From Cyanobacteria bacterium FACHB-63 (GTDB lineage Bacteria; Cyanobacteriota; Cyanobacteriia; Leptolyngbyales; Leptolyngbyaceae): a stretch of DNA of 35,565 nt. This document shows, piece after piece, positions 24,934 to 33,019 of the stretch (within the stretch, counting starts at the first letter, position 1; every line of letters begins with the position of its first letter). The translations under genes and the position numbers were made by a program. Below the pieces are notes generated by a model, which was not told the origin of the DNA, did no database searches, and worked only from the letters and a program-made list of their open reading frames with translations. Location of the stretch: the NCBI GenBank assembly GCA_014695255.1, contig JACJNX010000120.1:1-35565 (forward strand), in the 5' to 3' direction.

Positions 24934-25187
24934 TCAAGCTTGCAGCCGCATCGGCAGATGGAGAATAAATTCTGCTCCCTATCCCGGTGCTGAGACACAG
25001 TGCAGCACTCCTCCATGCTTCTCGATCACAATTCTGATAACTAATGGCTAAGCCCATCCCCGTTCCCTTACCCACCGGCTTTGGCATGAAGAATGGGTCA
25101 AAGATCTGCTGACAGACGGCTTCACTCAGTCCAGGTTCATTATCGATAAACCGAAGAGCAACCCACTTTTATAACTGACATTGATCG
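24934..25187 (-). pseudogene. Histidine kinase HATPase-domain remnant
   Basis: The minus strand reads WVALRFIDNEPGLSEAVCQQ, then IFDPFFMPKPVGKGTGMGLA and ISYQ, the G1/F/G2 boxes of a kinase ATPase domain. After a one-base shift it continues IVIEKHGGVLHCVSAPG, a TAG stop, then GAEFILHLPMRLQA and the end. The rest of the kinase is missing. The fragment ends just before the target site of the ISL3 element at 25208. I could not recognise kinase sequence on the far side of that element. Confidence 0.75.
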
Positions 25188-25199
25188 CGGGATCAACGA

Positions 25200-25207
25200 C
25201 AAAAAGC
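25200..25207. repeat. Target-site duplication (left) of the second ISL3 element
   Basis: caaaaagc here is repeated exactly at 27718-27725, immediately outside the two ends of the ISL3 element. Eight bases is the usual duplication length for this family. Confidence 0.85.
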
Positions 25208-25351
25208 GGCTCTTACGCAGATTTGGTGAAGCTTTGGCAAAATAGAAATAGCCTTCAAAACCCAAAACCTGACAAGGAGAGTTCAACTTCGTTCATCAAC
25301 TTCTACCAAATTTTAAGCATCTAAGACTAGAGCACAAGACTGTAGACAGGG

Positions 25352-25858
25352 AGCTATCAAACCGTAGCCCGGTATGTTCAGCGCTTACGTCAGGCTCAAG
25401 GTCTGAAGCTTCGCCAACTGCCTCGTCGTCGATTGCGACGAACGTTAGTCGATGCCAATCGGAAAGTGCTAACGGCTCGGCGTGCTGCTTGGCTCGTGCT
25501 CCGTCGCCCGAAACACCGGAATCAGGAAGAACAAGCCTTATTCTCTCGCCTCCAACACCATCCAAGCTTCAGGAGGGCAATCGAGCTAGCAGAAGCGTTT
25601 ATTGAACTGGTAAGGCAACGCCAAGGTGAGCAGTTGGATCAATGGTTAGCACGAGCCTTCCAGTGTTCTATTGCACCTCTTCGACGATTTGCCGAAAGTT
25701 TGAACGAGGACTATGCAGCCGTCCGAGCAGGATTAACCTTAGCAGTGAGCAATGGACAAACCGAGGGGCAGATCAATCGCTTAAAGATGATCAAGCGCCA
25801 GATGTATGGTCGAGCAGGATTAGCCTTGTTAAGACAGCGATTTCTATTAGCAGGTTGA
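25352..25858 (+). pseudogene. ISL3-family transposase, C-terminal remnant
   Basis: The open frame reads SYQTVARYVQRLRQ, then the linker, and ends NGQTEGQINRLKMIKRQMYG, RAGLALLRQRFLLAG. It is related to but clearly different from the transposase encoded at 17859-19562. About two thirds of the gene is missing, including the zinc-binding region and the first catalytic Asp residues. An in-frame stop lies just upstream at about 25343. Confidence 0.85.
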
Positions 25859-25922
25859 AGTCGCCTGTCTAACGGATAATCATGGCAATTGCCCAGAGTG
25901 ATTCAGCAACTTTATACTTCAC

Positions 25923-25930
25923 CAAAAGAG
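25923..25930. repeat. Target-site duplication (left) of the IS1182-type element
   Basis: caaaagag here is repeated exactly at 27700-27707, next to the outer ends of the IS1182-type element. It lies within the right inverted repeat of the older ISL3 element. Confidence 0.85.
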
Positions 25931-27699
25931 ATACTGGTGGCGAAACATTGCTTAACTTTCGGATTAAGCCATCAATCTAGCGAACTGCGAAATTCGTGTG
26001 GTTATTTGTGGCACTCCAGATATCCAGTAGAAGATGCGCTTGAAGTTGATAGCCGTTGCCGTCATCAAGTGCTGTAGATGAGTTTTCGCTAAGCCAATAT
26101 ATCGAGCGCGACGGAGACCATGAGCACGAATGCCTTCCGATAGCGTTGCTTCAATTCCGGCTCGTCGAGCATAGTTGACCTTGTAGTCATCCGTCAGTGC
26201 TTGTTGTCGTGCGGCTTGTAATGCTTTGTGCTGCTCTTCTGGGCGCAGGGTGATAGTCCGGCGCTTTTCTTTGGTACGAGTACACAGCTGTAAGCTTGGA
26301 CAACTTGCACAATCAGGTCGGGCAAACTTGATTTTAATCACCTGATTGTTGCGACCATCAATGGCAGGAGTCCAAGAAGTACTGGCTTTGCCTTCAGGGC
26401 AGGTGACCACTTGCTGCTGCCAATCCACTTTGAAATCGCTGGCTGCGAATCCATTTCCTGCTCTTGCTTGCCAGCGGATATCTGAGCGAGGTGGTCCAAG
26501 TAATTCTACTTCGTGCTGTGCTTGGGATGTGACTAGTAAATCTGCGTCAAGATATCCAGTATCGACAATGTGCTTGTTTGGAAGCAGATTTTTCTGGGCG
26601 AGTGAAGCATGAATCGTTTCAGTCACGTCTCCATCCGCAATCGGTGCTGCTGTTGTTTCAACATTGGTAATCAGATGTGGCGAGTCGGGTTCGCAAGTTT
26701 CACTCAAGTGGACTTTGTACCCCACCCATGAGGTTGTGTGCTTTTTTGCATAGTGAGCATCCAAATCGTAAGGTGAGCTAATCATGATGGTAGCAGGTGG
26801 AATCCCCTGCTCGGTTCGCCAATGAAGCTGACTATCACAAACATAGTATTGCTGCACCCACACTCGTCGCAGTGTTTCGACGGCTGGCACTTGTCGTAAC
26901 CAGTCAGGACTGTTACCCTCGAAAATCGCATCCAGCAGTTGTCTACCATCTTTGCCATAGATGAGTGCTTGCTGCTCTCGCCCTGCCTTTGAGGTGGGTA
27001 GGTGATAGTCTTCCATCCGCTCACTATACCGTTCAACCCATTCAGGTTGGCTTTGAGCTTTTAACCAAGCAGGTGCAAGGACTGCCACTGCATTCAGCGC
27101 AGCCCGCAACGTTTCTCCAGCGCATTCGAGTCGCGTCACTGCTCGGATAGCTGATAAAACATGAGTTGAGTCTGTGCGTTGGCGACCTCTCGCTTGCAGC
27201 CATCCTTGTTGTTGACACCAGATGAGCAGTTGATCAAATACTAAGCTCTCAGCATTTTGAGTGATCAAGCGAGTCCGAAATTCACTCAAAACAGTGTGGT
27301 CAAATCCTTTGTCGGTTAGCTCTAAACACAGTAGGTACTTCCAATCGATTCTGCTACGGACAGCATCTGCGGCTTGGCGATCTGTCAGTCCCTCAACGTA
27401 CTGTAAAATTGTGACTAAGGCTAAACGCAGTGGTGATGCTCCAGGTTGTCCTTGGCTGGAAAATAATGCACTAAAATCTTGGTCGCAGAGGAAGGAACTC
27501 AAACGGTCTGCCATCGTGATGCAAAGGTTGCCTTTGGGAAAGATAGCTCTCGCAACGTTAGCTGTTTCTGCTGGAACGCTATAGTTCTGTTCTGGATGCA
27601 GTGACATCGAGTCATACCTCGAATGCGATCATCTTTCAGATTCTAATCAAGCTTGATAGAACAGTCTTATTTTGTTAAGCAATGTTTCGCCACCAGTAT
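25931..27699. mobile_element. Complete IS1182-type insertion sequence (1769 bp)
   Basis: Perfect 26-bp inverted repeats (25931-25956, starting atactggtggcgaaac, and 27674-27699) enclose one transposase gene on the minus strand. The element is bounded by the 8-bp duplication caaaagag, so both ends are exact. It is inserted in the right end of an older ISL3 element. Intact ends and gene suggest recent arrival. Confidence 0.93.
25964..27607 (-). CDS. IS1182-family transposase
   Basis: This 547-residue DDE transposase has an N-terminal DUF772-like region (ADRLSSFLCDQDFSALFSSQ, LRLALVTILQYVEGLTDRQA). The catalytic core follows, with RTDSTHVLSAIRAV (first Asp) and KHIVDTGYLDADLLV (second Asp). The C-terminal DDE_Tnp_1_6-type region contains the Cys motif CASCPSLQLC and RAGIEATLSEGIRAHGLRRA (Glu). 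It fills the element between its terminal repeats and looks complete. Confidence 0.93.
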   Translation of the reverse strand: MSLHPEQNYSVPAETANVARAIFPKGNLCITMADRLSSFLCDQDFSALFSSQGQPGASPLRLALVTILQYVEGLTDRQAADAVRSRIDWKYLLCLELTDKGFDHTVLSEFRTRLITQNAESLVFDQLLIWCQQQGWLQARGRQRTDSTHVLSAIRAVTRLECAGETLRAALNAVAVLAPAWLKAQSQPEWVERYSERMEDYHLPTSKAGREQQALIYGKDGRQLLDAIFEGNSPDWLRQVPAVETLRRVWVQQYYVCDSQLHWRTEQGIPPATIMISSPYDLDAHYAKKHTTSWVGYKVHLSETCEPDSPHLITNVETTAAPIADGDVTETIHASLAQKNLLPNKHIVDTGYLDADLLVTSQAQHEVELLGPPRSDIRWQARAGNGFAASDFKVDWQQQVVTCPEGKASTSWTPAIDGRNNQVIKIKFARPDCASCPSLQLCTRTKEKRRTITLRPEEQHKALQAARQQALTDDYKVNYARRAGIEATLSEGIRAHGLRRARYIGLAKTHLQHLMTATAINFKRIFYWISGVPQITTRISQFARLMA

Positions 27700-27725
27700 C
27701 AAAAGAGCGTAAGAGCCCAAAAAGC

Positions 27726-28052
27726 GCCGGACGCGACAGATTTCTACGCTGCTTCAATCTTTACCGATCCCAAAATCCTCAAGTCCATAAGACTGGAAGT
27801 ATCCCTCATTTGTCACTCTCGCTAAAGCGAACTCTAAAACCTAGCGATGGCGCGGGTTTCCTATTTTGAGGGCTTGAAAACGATAAAAGAGCAAAACGCA
27901 AGTATAGCAATGCTTTCAGCTTTTACTTCTTCCAAAGTGACAAATGAGGGATAATTGAGGTAGTTCAATGAAAGCGCGGCAATCAAATGAACAAGGTGAG
28001 GTTCAAAGGAGTTTGAATGCTCACTTTACCCTTAGCGCCCCTACTGAAGAGA
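27726..28052. other. Intergenic stretch after the nested transposon, holding a MITE-like copy
   Basis: These 327 bases lie between the ISL3 duplication and the 3-prime end of the redox operon. They hold the MITE-like element at 27800-27952 and no gene I can support. No clear terminator is visible for the operon. Confidence 0.55.
27800..27952. mobile_element. MITE-like element, copy B
   Basis: An element of about 153 bases starts tatccctcatttgtcact and ends agtgacaaatgagggata. The ends are near-perfect inverted repeats of about 17 bases. The interior matches copy A at 19888-20042 along its length, in the same orientation. It is non-coding and bounded by TA. Confidence 0.78.
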
Positions 28053-28730
28053 TCATCCTTCTCGTAGTGTATATCCGACTCCACGTACTGTATGAACTAG
28101 GCGAGGTTCGTGATTTTCCTCTAGCTTTAATCGCAAGTAGCGAACATAGACTTCAATAATATTGGAATCGCCCACAAAGTCGTAACCCCAAACGTTTTCG
28201 AGAATTTGCTCTCTCGTAAAAACTTGCCTAGGGTGACTCAAAAGATACTCTAATAAATCAAATTCTTTGGCGGTTAACTCGATCGCTCGAGTGCCACGAT
28301 ACACCTCACGCGTTTTGCGGTTCAGTGTCAAGCCTTCAAACTGCAACACATCCTCATCGCCGTCTTGATTACGCCGCAGATGGGCACGCACTCTTGCCAG
28401 TAATTCCTCAATACTAAAGGGTTTGACTACGTAGTCATCAGCTCCCGCATCTAATCCGGTGACGCGATCGCTTACCTCATCTCTTGCTGTCAACAAAATC
28501 ACGGGCACTTTGCTCCCCGTTGATCTTAAGCGGCGACACAGTTCGATTCCTGACAAGCCCGGAAGCATCCAATCGAGAATTGCTAAATCAAGTGTTGCTT
28601 CACGAGCAAGGGTCAACCCCGCCATGCCATCGTGTGCGATACTGACTTGATACCCTTCGCTCACTAACTCTAGCTCAATGAATCGAGCGAGTTTTGCTTC
28701 GTCTTCGACTAGGAGAATGTGGGCACTCAT
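28053..28730 (-). CDS. OmpR-family response regulator of the redox cluster
   Basis: This 225-residue DNA-binding regulator has a receiver domain at residues 1-115 (ILLVEDEAKLA, phospho-acceptor Asp53 in LAILDWMLPG, Lys in DDYVVKPFS). A winged helix occupies about 128-225 (ELTAKEFDLLEYLLSHPRQV, VYVRYLRLKLE, TVRGVGYTLRE). It is the last gene of the seven-gene minus-strand run and starts 2 bases after the kinase stop, so it is surely co-transcribed with its kinase. The likely targets are its own operon promoter upstream of the lipoprotein gene, and perhaps others. Confidence 0.93.
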   Translation of the reverse strand: MSAHILLVEDEAKLARFIELELVSEGYQVSIAHDGMAGLTLAREATLDLAILDWMLPGLSGIELCRRLRSTGSKVPVILLTARDEVSDRVTGLDAGADDYVVKPFSIEELLARVRAHLRRNQDGDEDVLQFEGLTLNRKTREVYRGTRAIELTAKEFDLLEYLLSHPRQVFTREQILENVWGYDFVGDSNIIEVYVRYLRLKLEENHEPRLVHTVRGVGYTLREG

Positions 28731-28732
28731 GG

Positions 28733-29878
28733 TTAAGATCCTAACGTGGGTAGCGTCAATGTAAAAATGGTGCCTTTGCCTGGATTAGAGTCAAGAGAAA
28801 TGGTGCCTCCCATTTTTTCGATTAAGGTTTTCACGATCGCCAGTCCTAATCCTGTGCCTCCAGTAGCACGAGTGCGAGACGGATCAAGGCGGTGGAAGGG
28901 TTGAAACACTAGAGCGTGTTGTGATTGCGGAATGCCATCTCCGCGATCTCTAATTTGAATGATTGCCGAATCACTAACTTGATTAAGTTCAATCAGAATT
29001 GGAGTGTCATGCTCAGAATAGCGAATCGCATTTTGAATTAGATGATCGATCACTTGCATCAGGTAATCCCGATTTGTTTGAACGCGAACCGGGAAGGGGG
29101 TGATCTGAGTTTCGATCGTGCGATGGTCAAATTTCTCGCTCATATTGGCGATGTCGCGCACAAACTCATTGAGAATGAGCAGTTCTTGAGACACCAAAAT
29201 GTCAAGGCTTTCTGCCCGTGCTAAATCAATGAGATCTTGCAAAATGAGTGTCATCCGTTCCGCTTCTGCGGCTGCCATCGCTAAACGTTCCTGCTGGGCT
29301 TCGGGCAGGGCTTGACTACGTTTTGAAGTGCGTTGCAGATAGCCATGGACCAAACTAAGGGGCGATCGCAACTCGTGTGCCACATTGTTGATGAATTGAT
29401 ACTGCTGATGGTTGACTGCTGCCTGTTGGGTCAATATTTCGTTCCAATGATGCGCTAAAGCTCGAATCTCGCTAGGAGCATGACGTGCGTTGAATCGCTC
29501 GGGGGAATTACCTGTCGTTGAGCCTGTAACCCACTGACTAAACCGACGCAAAGGCTGTAGATATCGCCAAACAACTCCCAAAACGGCAATCATCATTGTG
29601 CTCATTGAAAGTAGACCGATCGCAGTTAAGTGATCGGCAATTGCAATCAACTGAGCAGCGGTAAGACGCTCTGGTTGCATCATCAATAGCGTTTGCACTG
29701 CCCAATGGCTGAAAACTTTGTAGCTCATGAGCGCGATCGCACAAATCCCCATGACACTCGCCATTAATCGGAACTGCAACGAAGCAGGATCAAAGAATGC
29801 CTGCCTCTTGTCAATCCACGGATTTGAACTCTTATTCAGCCGACTCATGAACTCACCCGTAGAGAATGTGCTGCTCAT
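28733..29878 (-). CDS. Membrane sensor histidine kinase of the redox cluster
   Basis: This 381-residue kinase has two membrane helices: the first near 35-55 (LMASVMGICAIALMSYKVF), the second near 88-110 (LLSMSTMMIAVLGVVWRYL). The extracytoplasmic loop between them is only about 30 residues. A HAMP-like linker follows, then HisKA with His in NNVAHELRSPLSLVHGYLQ and the HATPase domain (LIQNAIRYSEHD, IRDRGDGIPQSQHALVFQPF, GGTGLGLAIV). A second possible ATG 10 codons downstream (29848) has a GGTGAG-like site. It pairs with the OmpR-type regulator 2 bases downstream. The short loop suggests it senses something in or at the membrane, or via a partner such as the lipoprotein or cytochrome b. Confidence 0.92.
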   Translation of the reverse strand: MSSTFSTGEFMSRLNKSSNPWIDKRQAFFDPASLQFRLMASVMGICAIALMSYKVFSHWAVQTLLMMQPERLTAAQLIAIADHLTAIGLLSMSTMMIAVLGVVWRYLQPLRRFSQWVTGSTTGNSPERFNARHAPSEIRALAHHWNEILTQQAAVNHQQYQFINNVAHELRSPLSLVHGYLQRTSKRSQALPEAQQERLAMAAAEAERMTLILQDLIDLARAESLDILVSQELLILNEFVRDIANMSEKFDHRTIETQITPFPVRVQTNRDYLMQVIDHLIQNAIRYSEHDTPILIELNQVSDSAIIQIRDRGDGIPQSQHALVFQPFHRLDPSRTRATGGTGLGLAIVKTLIEKMGGTISLDSNPGKGTIFTLTLPTLGS

Positions 29879-29936
29879 TCCAGACTAATCTGAAATTCTG
29901 AAGATCGCTTGCTGATTTTGGATGGAAACGGTGAAG

Positions 29937-30638
29937 TCACAATCCTCCAAACCACTCGTACCCTTGATCTTCCCAGTATCCTTTGGTCGGCATCAACTGA
30001 TTCGTCAGCATGATTTGAGTGACCCATTTACTTTGTTTGTAGCCCAGCTTAATCGGGGAAGCTAGACGCAAAGGCGCACCATTATCAACGGATAAAGGTT
30101 GCCCATTTTTCTGGTATGCCATTAGCGTCTGCGGGTGTATTGCAGAGGCTAAATCCCAACTCTCGTAGTAGCCATCAGCAGATTTAAAGTAAACATAGCG
30201 AGCACTGGGTTTGGGTTGGGCTAATCGCAGGAGTTCGCGCAGTCGAACGCCGCCCCACTGCACGATCGCAGCCCATCCTTCGACACACACATGCTGAATT
30301 ACCATTGATGTAAGCGGCAATGCCTGAAGATCCGCCAGACTGAGTTGCATCGGATGATTGACTTCACCTTCAATGTGTAAGCGATAGCGTGTCGGATCAA
30401 TCTGCGGCGTTTGATCAAATGTGTTGATCAGAAGTTTGTCTGGCTCGATCGCACTGACTGGAAATTCAGGCACAGGTTTCTGGCTGAGTAACAAGGTTTG
30501 CGTTGCTTGATTGAGTGGCTCAAAGGCTTTTCCAATTTCGCTTGATCCCAAACTTGAATCACAACTACTAAGCAGTAAACTGGCACTAGAAAAACCAGAC
30601 CACTGCAACCATTGACGACGAGAAATTGGCTTAAACAT
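29937..30638 (-). CDS. Tat-exported molybdopterin-dependent oxidoreductase (sulfite oxidase / MsrP-like)
   Basis: This protein of about 233 residues has the sulfite-oxidase-type molybdopterin fold. The N-terminus SRRQWLQWSGF is a twin-arginine signal, and LLSSC (Cys26) is a possible lipobox, so it may be a Tat-exported lipoprotein. The molybdenum-ligating Cys is Cys118 in IQHVCVEGWAAIVQWGGV. Further signatures are YFKSADGYYESWDL, MAYQKNGQPL, and GAPLRLASPIKLGYKQSKW. The ATG at 30638 (AAGG upstream) is preferred to an upstream TTG. The gene starts 13 bases after the cytochrome b stop; this pairing resembles MsrPQ (YedYZ), which reduces methionine sulfoxide in the periplasm. The substrate here is inference. 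Confidence 0.88.
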   Translation of the reverse strand: MFKPISRRQWLQWSGFSSASLLLSSCDSSLGSSEIGKAFEPLNQATQTLLLSQKPVPEFPVSAIEPDKLLINTFDQTPQIDPTRYRLHIEGEVNHPMQLSLADLQALPLTSMVIQHVCVEGWAAIVQWGGVRLRELLRLAQPKPSARYVYFKSADGYYESWDLASAIHPQTLMAYQKNGQPLSVDNGAPLRLASPIKLGYKQSKWVTQIMLTNQLMPTKGYWEDQGYEWFGGL

Positions 30639-30651
30639 CCTTAAATCACCC

Positions 30652-31260
30652 TTAAACAAACATCGATTTTATGAGGCGGATACTGCCTACTCTTAATGCC
30701 AATAATGAGTGAATGAACGTAAATAAGATAACGGTAGGAACAGCAATGAAATGAATTGTGCGAAGCGTCTGCCAATTCAAAAACAAGCTAGATAACCAAT
30801 AGAATTGAGCAGGTTTGTACATTGCTAAGCCAGATGCGATCGACAGCACTAAAATTGGAATAATTGCTGTGTAAACAAATCGATGAAGCGCGTAATTTTT
30901 GCGCTTAGCATTTTGGCTCACTCGCAGTGCCTTAATATCGCTTCCATTCGCAAATCGTTTTTGCCAACGACGTGAGATTAGTACGTATAACCCATACCAC
31001 AACAGATTTAACGCATAAAACCACATGGCAGCAAAATGCCAACTGCGCCCGCCTCCTAACCATCCGCCCAGTGTTAAAAAGCTGGGAAAGTGCCAGCCTT
31101 CGCGCCCGCCAAATACTGGATTCGCGTTGTAGATCTGTAATCCACTCAACAGCATCACAAACAGACTAATGAGATTTATCCAGTGGAAGATTTTTGCTAG
31201 AAGTGCTTGCGTTGGAATGGGCGGCAATTTTGAACGTTTCACGGGCATTGCAGAAGTCAT
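30652..31260 (-). CDS. Cytochrome b561-type membrane protein
   Basis: This protein of about 202 residues has four or five membrane helices and His residues placed as heme ligands: AKIFHWINLISLF near the N-terminus, WHFAAMWFYALNLLWYGLYV, NYALHRFVYTAIIPILVL, and TIHFIAVPTVILFTFIHSLL. The ATG at 31260 has an AGGA site; a longer frame would overlap the CcdA-like gene. This class of b-type cytochrome passes quinone electrons to exported molybdenum enzymes. Here its likely partner is the molybdopterin enzyme encoded 13 bases downstream, a role like MsrQ though from a different family. Confidence 0.88.
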   Translation of the reverse strand: MTSAMPVKRSKLPPIPTQALLAKIFHWINLISLFVMLLSGLQIYNANPVFGGREGWHFPSFLTLGGWLGGGRSWHFAAMWFYALNLLWYGLYVLISRRWQKRFANGSDIKALRVSQNAKRKNYALHRFVYTAIIPILVLSIASGLAMYKPAQFYWLSSLFLNWQTLRTIHFIAVPTVILFTFIHSLLALRVGSIRLIKSMFV

Positions 31261-31277
31261 GATGAGAGTTCCTGATT

Positions 31278-31973
31278 CTAAATCGAAAACGTTGGAAAGA
31301 ATGGAGCAAGCCAAAGCTGAATTTGGACATCCCAGCCCAGCAGAATTGAGAGTGCTGTCATAATCACGATCGCACCTCCAACTTTCTGAAAAGTTGCACC
31401 ACGACGACGCAACCCAAGCAATTGTTGACCGAATTTTCGCCCACCATACGAGATCGCAAGGAGTGGTAACGCCGCCCCAAGACCATAAGCTAGCAGTAAG
31501 CTAAACGCACTCATGACTTGGTGATGGACGGCTGCTAGCCCTAAAATTCCTCCTAAAACAGGTCCCGCGCAGGGTGTCCACAGCAGTCCCAATTGAGTTC
31601 CTAACCAAAACTCTCCCCATAGTCCAATTCGGTGACGTTCCTTTACCCAGTGCTGAAGCGGCAGGTAGCTCAATAGCCGATAGCTCCAGTTTGGAAACAG
31701 CGTGAGAATGCCGAGAAGTAGAAGGAGTACGATCGCGCCATATCGTAAAAAATTAGCGAATCCAGTGAACCAGCTTGCACTGATGCCGAGTAAACTCCCT
31801 GCCACCGCAAAGCTGCTCACCAAACCGGCGATGAGGGCTACCGGACCATAGCGATGAGACTGTAATGATCGACCCACCAACACTGGTAGAATCGGTAATA
31901 CACAAGGTGATAAAACTGTTAGAATGCCAGCTAGAATAGAAATTTGAAAAGAAAGTGTCGATAAATTCATCAC
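31278..31973 (-). CDS. ccdA: CcdA/DsbD-like transmembrane thiol-disulfide carrier
   Basis: This 231-residue membrane protein has about six helices. The two redox Cys of the family are present: Cys24 in LSPCVLPILPVL and Cys135 in WTPCAGPVLGG. Family members carry reducing power from cytoplasmic thioredoxin across the membrane. A GRK loop and further helices follow. It lies 40 bases after the thioredoxin-like gene and 17 bases before the cytochrome b gene. The likely role is to reduce the exported thioredoxin-like protein next door. In cyanobacteria CcdA also serves cytochrome c maturation, so other targets are possible. Confidence 0.9.
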   Translation of the reverse strand: MMNLSTLSFQISILAGILTVLSPCVLPILPVLVGRSLQSHRYGPVALIAGLVSSFAVAGSLLGISASWFTGFANFLRYGAIVLLLLLGILTLFPNWSYRLLSYLPLQHWVKERHRIGLWGEFWLGTQLGLLWTPCAGPVLGGILGLAAVHHQVMSAFSLLLAYGLGAALPLLAISYGGRKFGQQLLGLRRRGATFQKVGGAIVIMTALSILLGWDVQIQLWLAPFFPTFSI

Positions 31974-32013
31974 AAAAGAGGAGTATGAATGAATGCTAGT
32001 GTGAATCGAAGCG

Positions 32014-32625
32014 TTAGCTTTCTTTCAATAGCTGTAGAATAGCTTGCTCAGTCGTATCGTAAGCGCCTTCTCCAATGTGGTCGTAGCGCATTAACCCACG
32101 TCGATCTGCCAAAAACAGGTGAGGCCAATACTCGTTGCTGTAAGCCTTCCATGTTTTATAATCGTTATCGATCGGCACAGGATAAGTAATATGATGCTGC
32201 TGAATGGCCCGTTTGATGTTGTTCGGATCGCGTTCAAATGCAAATTCTGGTGTGTGAATACCAATCACTTTTAACCCCTGTGCTGCATATTGGTGGTGCC
32301 ATTGAGTAATGTAAGGCAGCGTGCGCTGACAATTAATGCAGGCAAACGTCCAAAACTGGATTAAGACAACATTTCCTTTGAGGTCTGCGATCAACAGAGG
32401 ATTTGAGTTTAACCACTGCTGAATCCCCTGAAAATCAGGTAGAGTCTTTCCAGTAGCAGCTAGAATAGCAGTCTCCGGTTTGGTCGCAGCAGGAGTTGGC
32501 AAAATTGTTGATGTCGGATTCTTCTGCTTAGCGCCCAAACCAGAAGCAGTTGCTGCACCTGCACCAAGTACGCCTAGCCCTAGATAAAATAAGAGTTGAC
32601 GACGCTGACGAGAAACCTTGTCCAT
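32014..32625 (-). CDS. Membrane-anchored or exported thioredoxin-like protein (TlpA/DipZ type)
   Basis: This protein of about 203 residues is preferred from the ATG at 32625, which has a GGGAG site. A basic start (DKVSRQRRQ) and one hydrophobic segment (LLFYLGLGVLGAGAATASGL) form an uncleaved anchor or signal. The C-terminal 140 residues are a thioredoxin-like domain with active-site Cys96-Ile-Asn-Cys99 in FWTFACINCQRTLPY and the cis-Pro region NEYWPHLFLADRRG. WTFxCxNC motifs are typical of the DipZ/TlpA class. It likely acts in the periplasm or thylakoid lumen. Its electron donor is presumably the CcdA-like protein; its target may be an oxidised thiol or sulfoxide protein. Confidence 0.9.
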   Translation of the reverse strand: MDKVSRQRRQLLFYLGLGVLGAGAATASGLGAKQKNPTSTILPTPAATKPETAILAATGKTLPDFQGIQQWLNSNPLLIADLKGNVVLIQFWTFACINCQRTLPYITQWHHQYAAQGLKVIGIHTPEFAFERDPNNIKRAIQQHHITYPVPIDNDYKTWKAYSNEYWPHLFLADRRGLMRYDHIGEGAYDTTEQAILQLLKES

Positions 32626-32737
32626 CAAATTCTCCCAGAATGAAGGATGGATCGACCACTTGCACAATTGTCAACTCAGTCGGCTTAACTTGTGGGCAGT
32701 CGATCAACGAATATTATTTAGATGAAGTTTGGTGCAA

Positions 32738-33019
32738 CTAGGGTTGTGTAGGTGTTTCTTTTTTCATGGCATCACCATCTTTTTTCATCGCATCGGGTTG
32801 TTTCATGGCATCACCATCTTTTTTCATCGCATCAGGCTGTTTCATGGCATCACCTTGCTTCATCGCATCAGGCTGTTTCATGGCACCAGGCTGAATTGTA
32901 CTAGCAGCACTCGGAGCAGGTGCAGGTTGCTGACTATCTACTTTCGGAGTACTAGAGCAAGCAGCGAGGCTACCTACCAAAGCTAAGCCAGCGATTAAAC
33001 TAATAATTCTTCCGTTCAT
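32738..33019 (-). CDS. Methionine-rich lipoprotein with D-A-M-K repeats
   Basis: This small protein of about 93 residues is taken from the ATG at 33019, with a GGA upstream; an alternative ATG lies at 33031. The signal sequence (MNGRIISLIAGLALVGSLAA) ends in a lipobox LAAC at Cys21, so it is a predicted lipoprotein. After a Pro/Ala/Ser linker come seven repeats containing A-M-K (GAMKQP, DAMKQG, DAMKQP, DAMKKDG and so on) to the C-terminus. It resembles pentapeptide MXKDX-repeat proteins. Methionine-rich exported proteins of this kind scavenge hypochlorite in Azospira, repaired by a YedY/MsrP enzyme. It is the first gene of the seven-gene run, so a similar role is plausible. Confidence 0.85.
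   Translation of the reverse strand: MNGRIISLIAGLALVGSLAACSSTPKVDSQQPAPAPSAASTIQPGAMKQPDAMKQGDAMKQPDAMKKDGDAMKQPDAMKKDGDAMKKETPTQP

Larger units (their letters stand above)
25208..27717. mobile_element. Deleted ISL3-family element, split by a nested IS1182-type element
   Basis: The left inverted repeat is 25208-25229 (ggctcttacgcag...tggtga). The right repeat is split: tcaccaaaagag at 25919-25930 and cgtaagagcc at 27708-27717. Joined, these match the left repeat at 19 of 22 positions. Only the 3-prime part of the transposase remains, so the element lost its interior. It is flanked by the 8-bp duplication caaaaagc. Confidence 0.88.

Noticed and set aside
24674-25087. A minus-strand frame covering the kinase remnant
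   Set aside because: It starts in the kinase ATPase motif and then runs out of frame through a one-base shift; it is a pseudogene, not a new protein.
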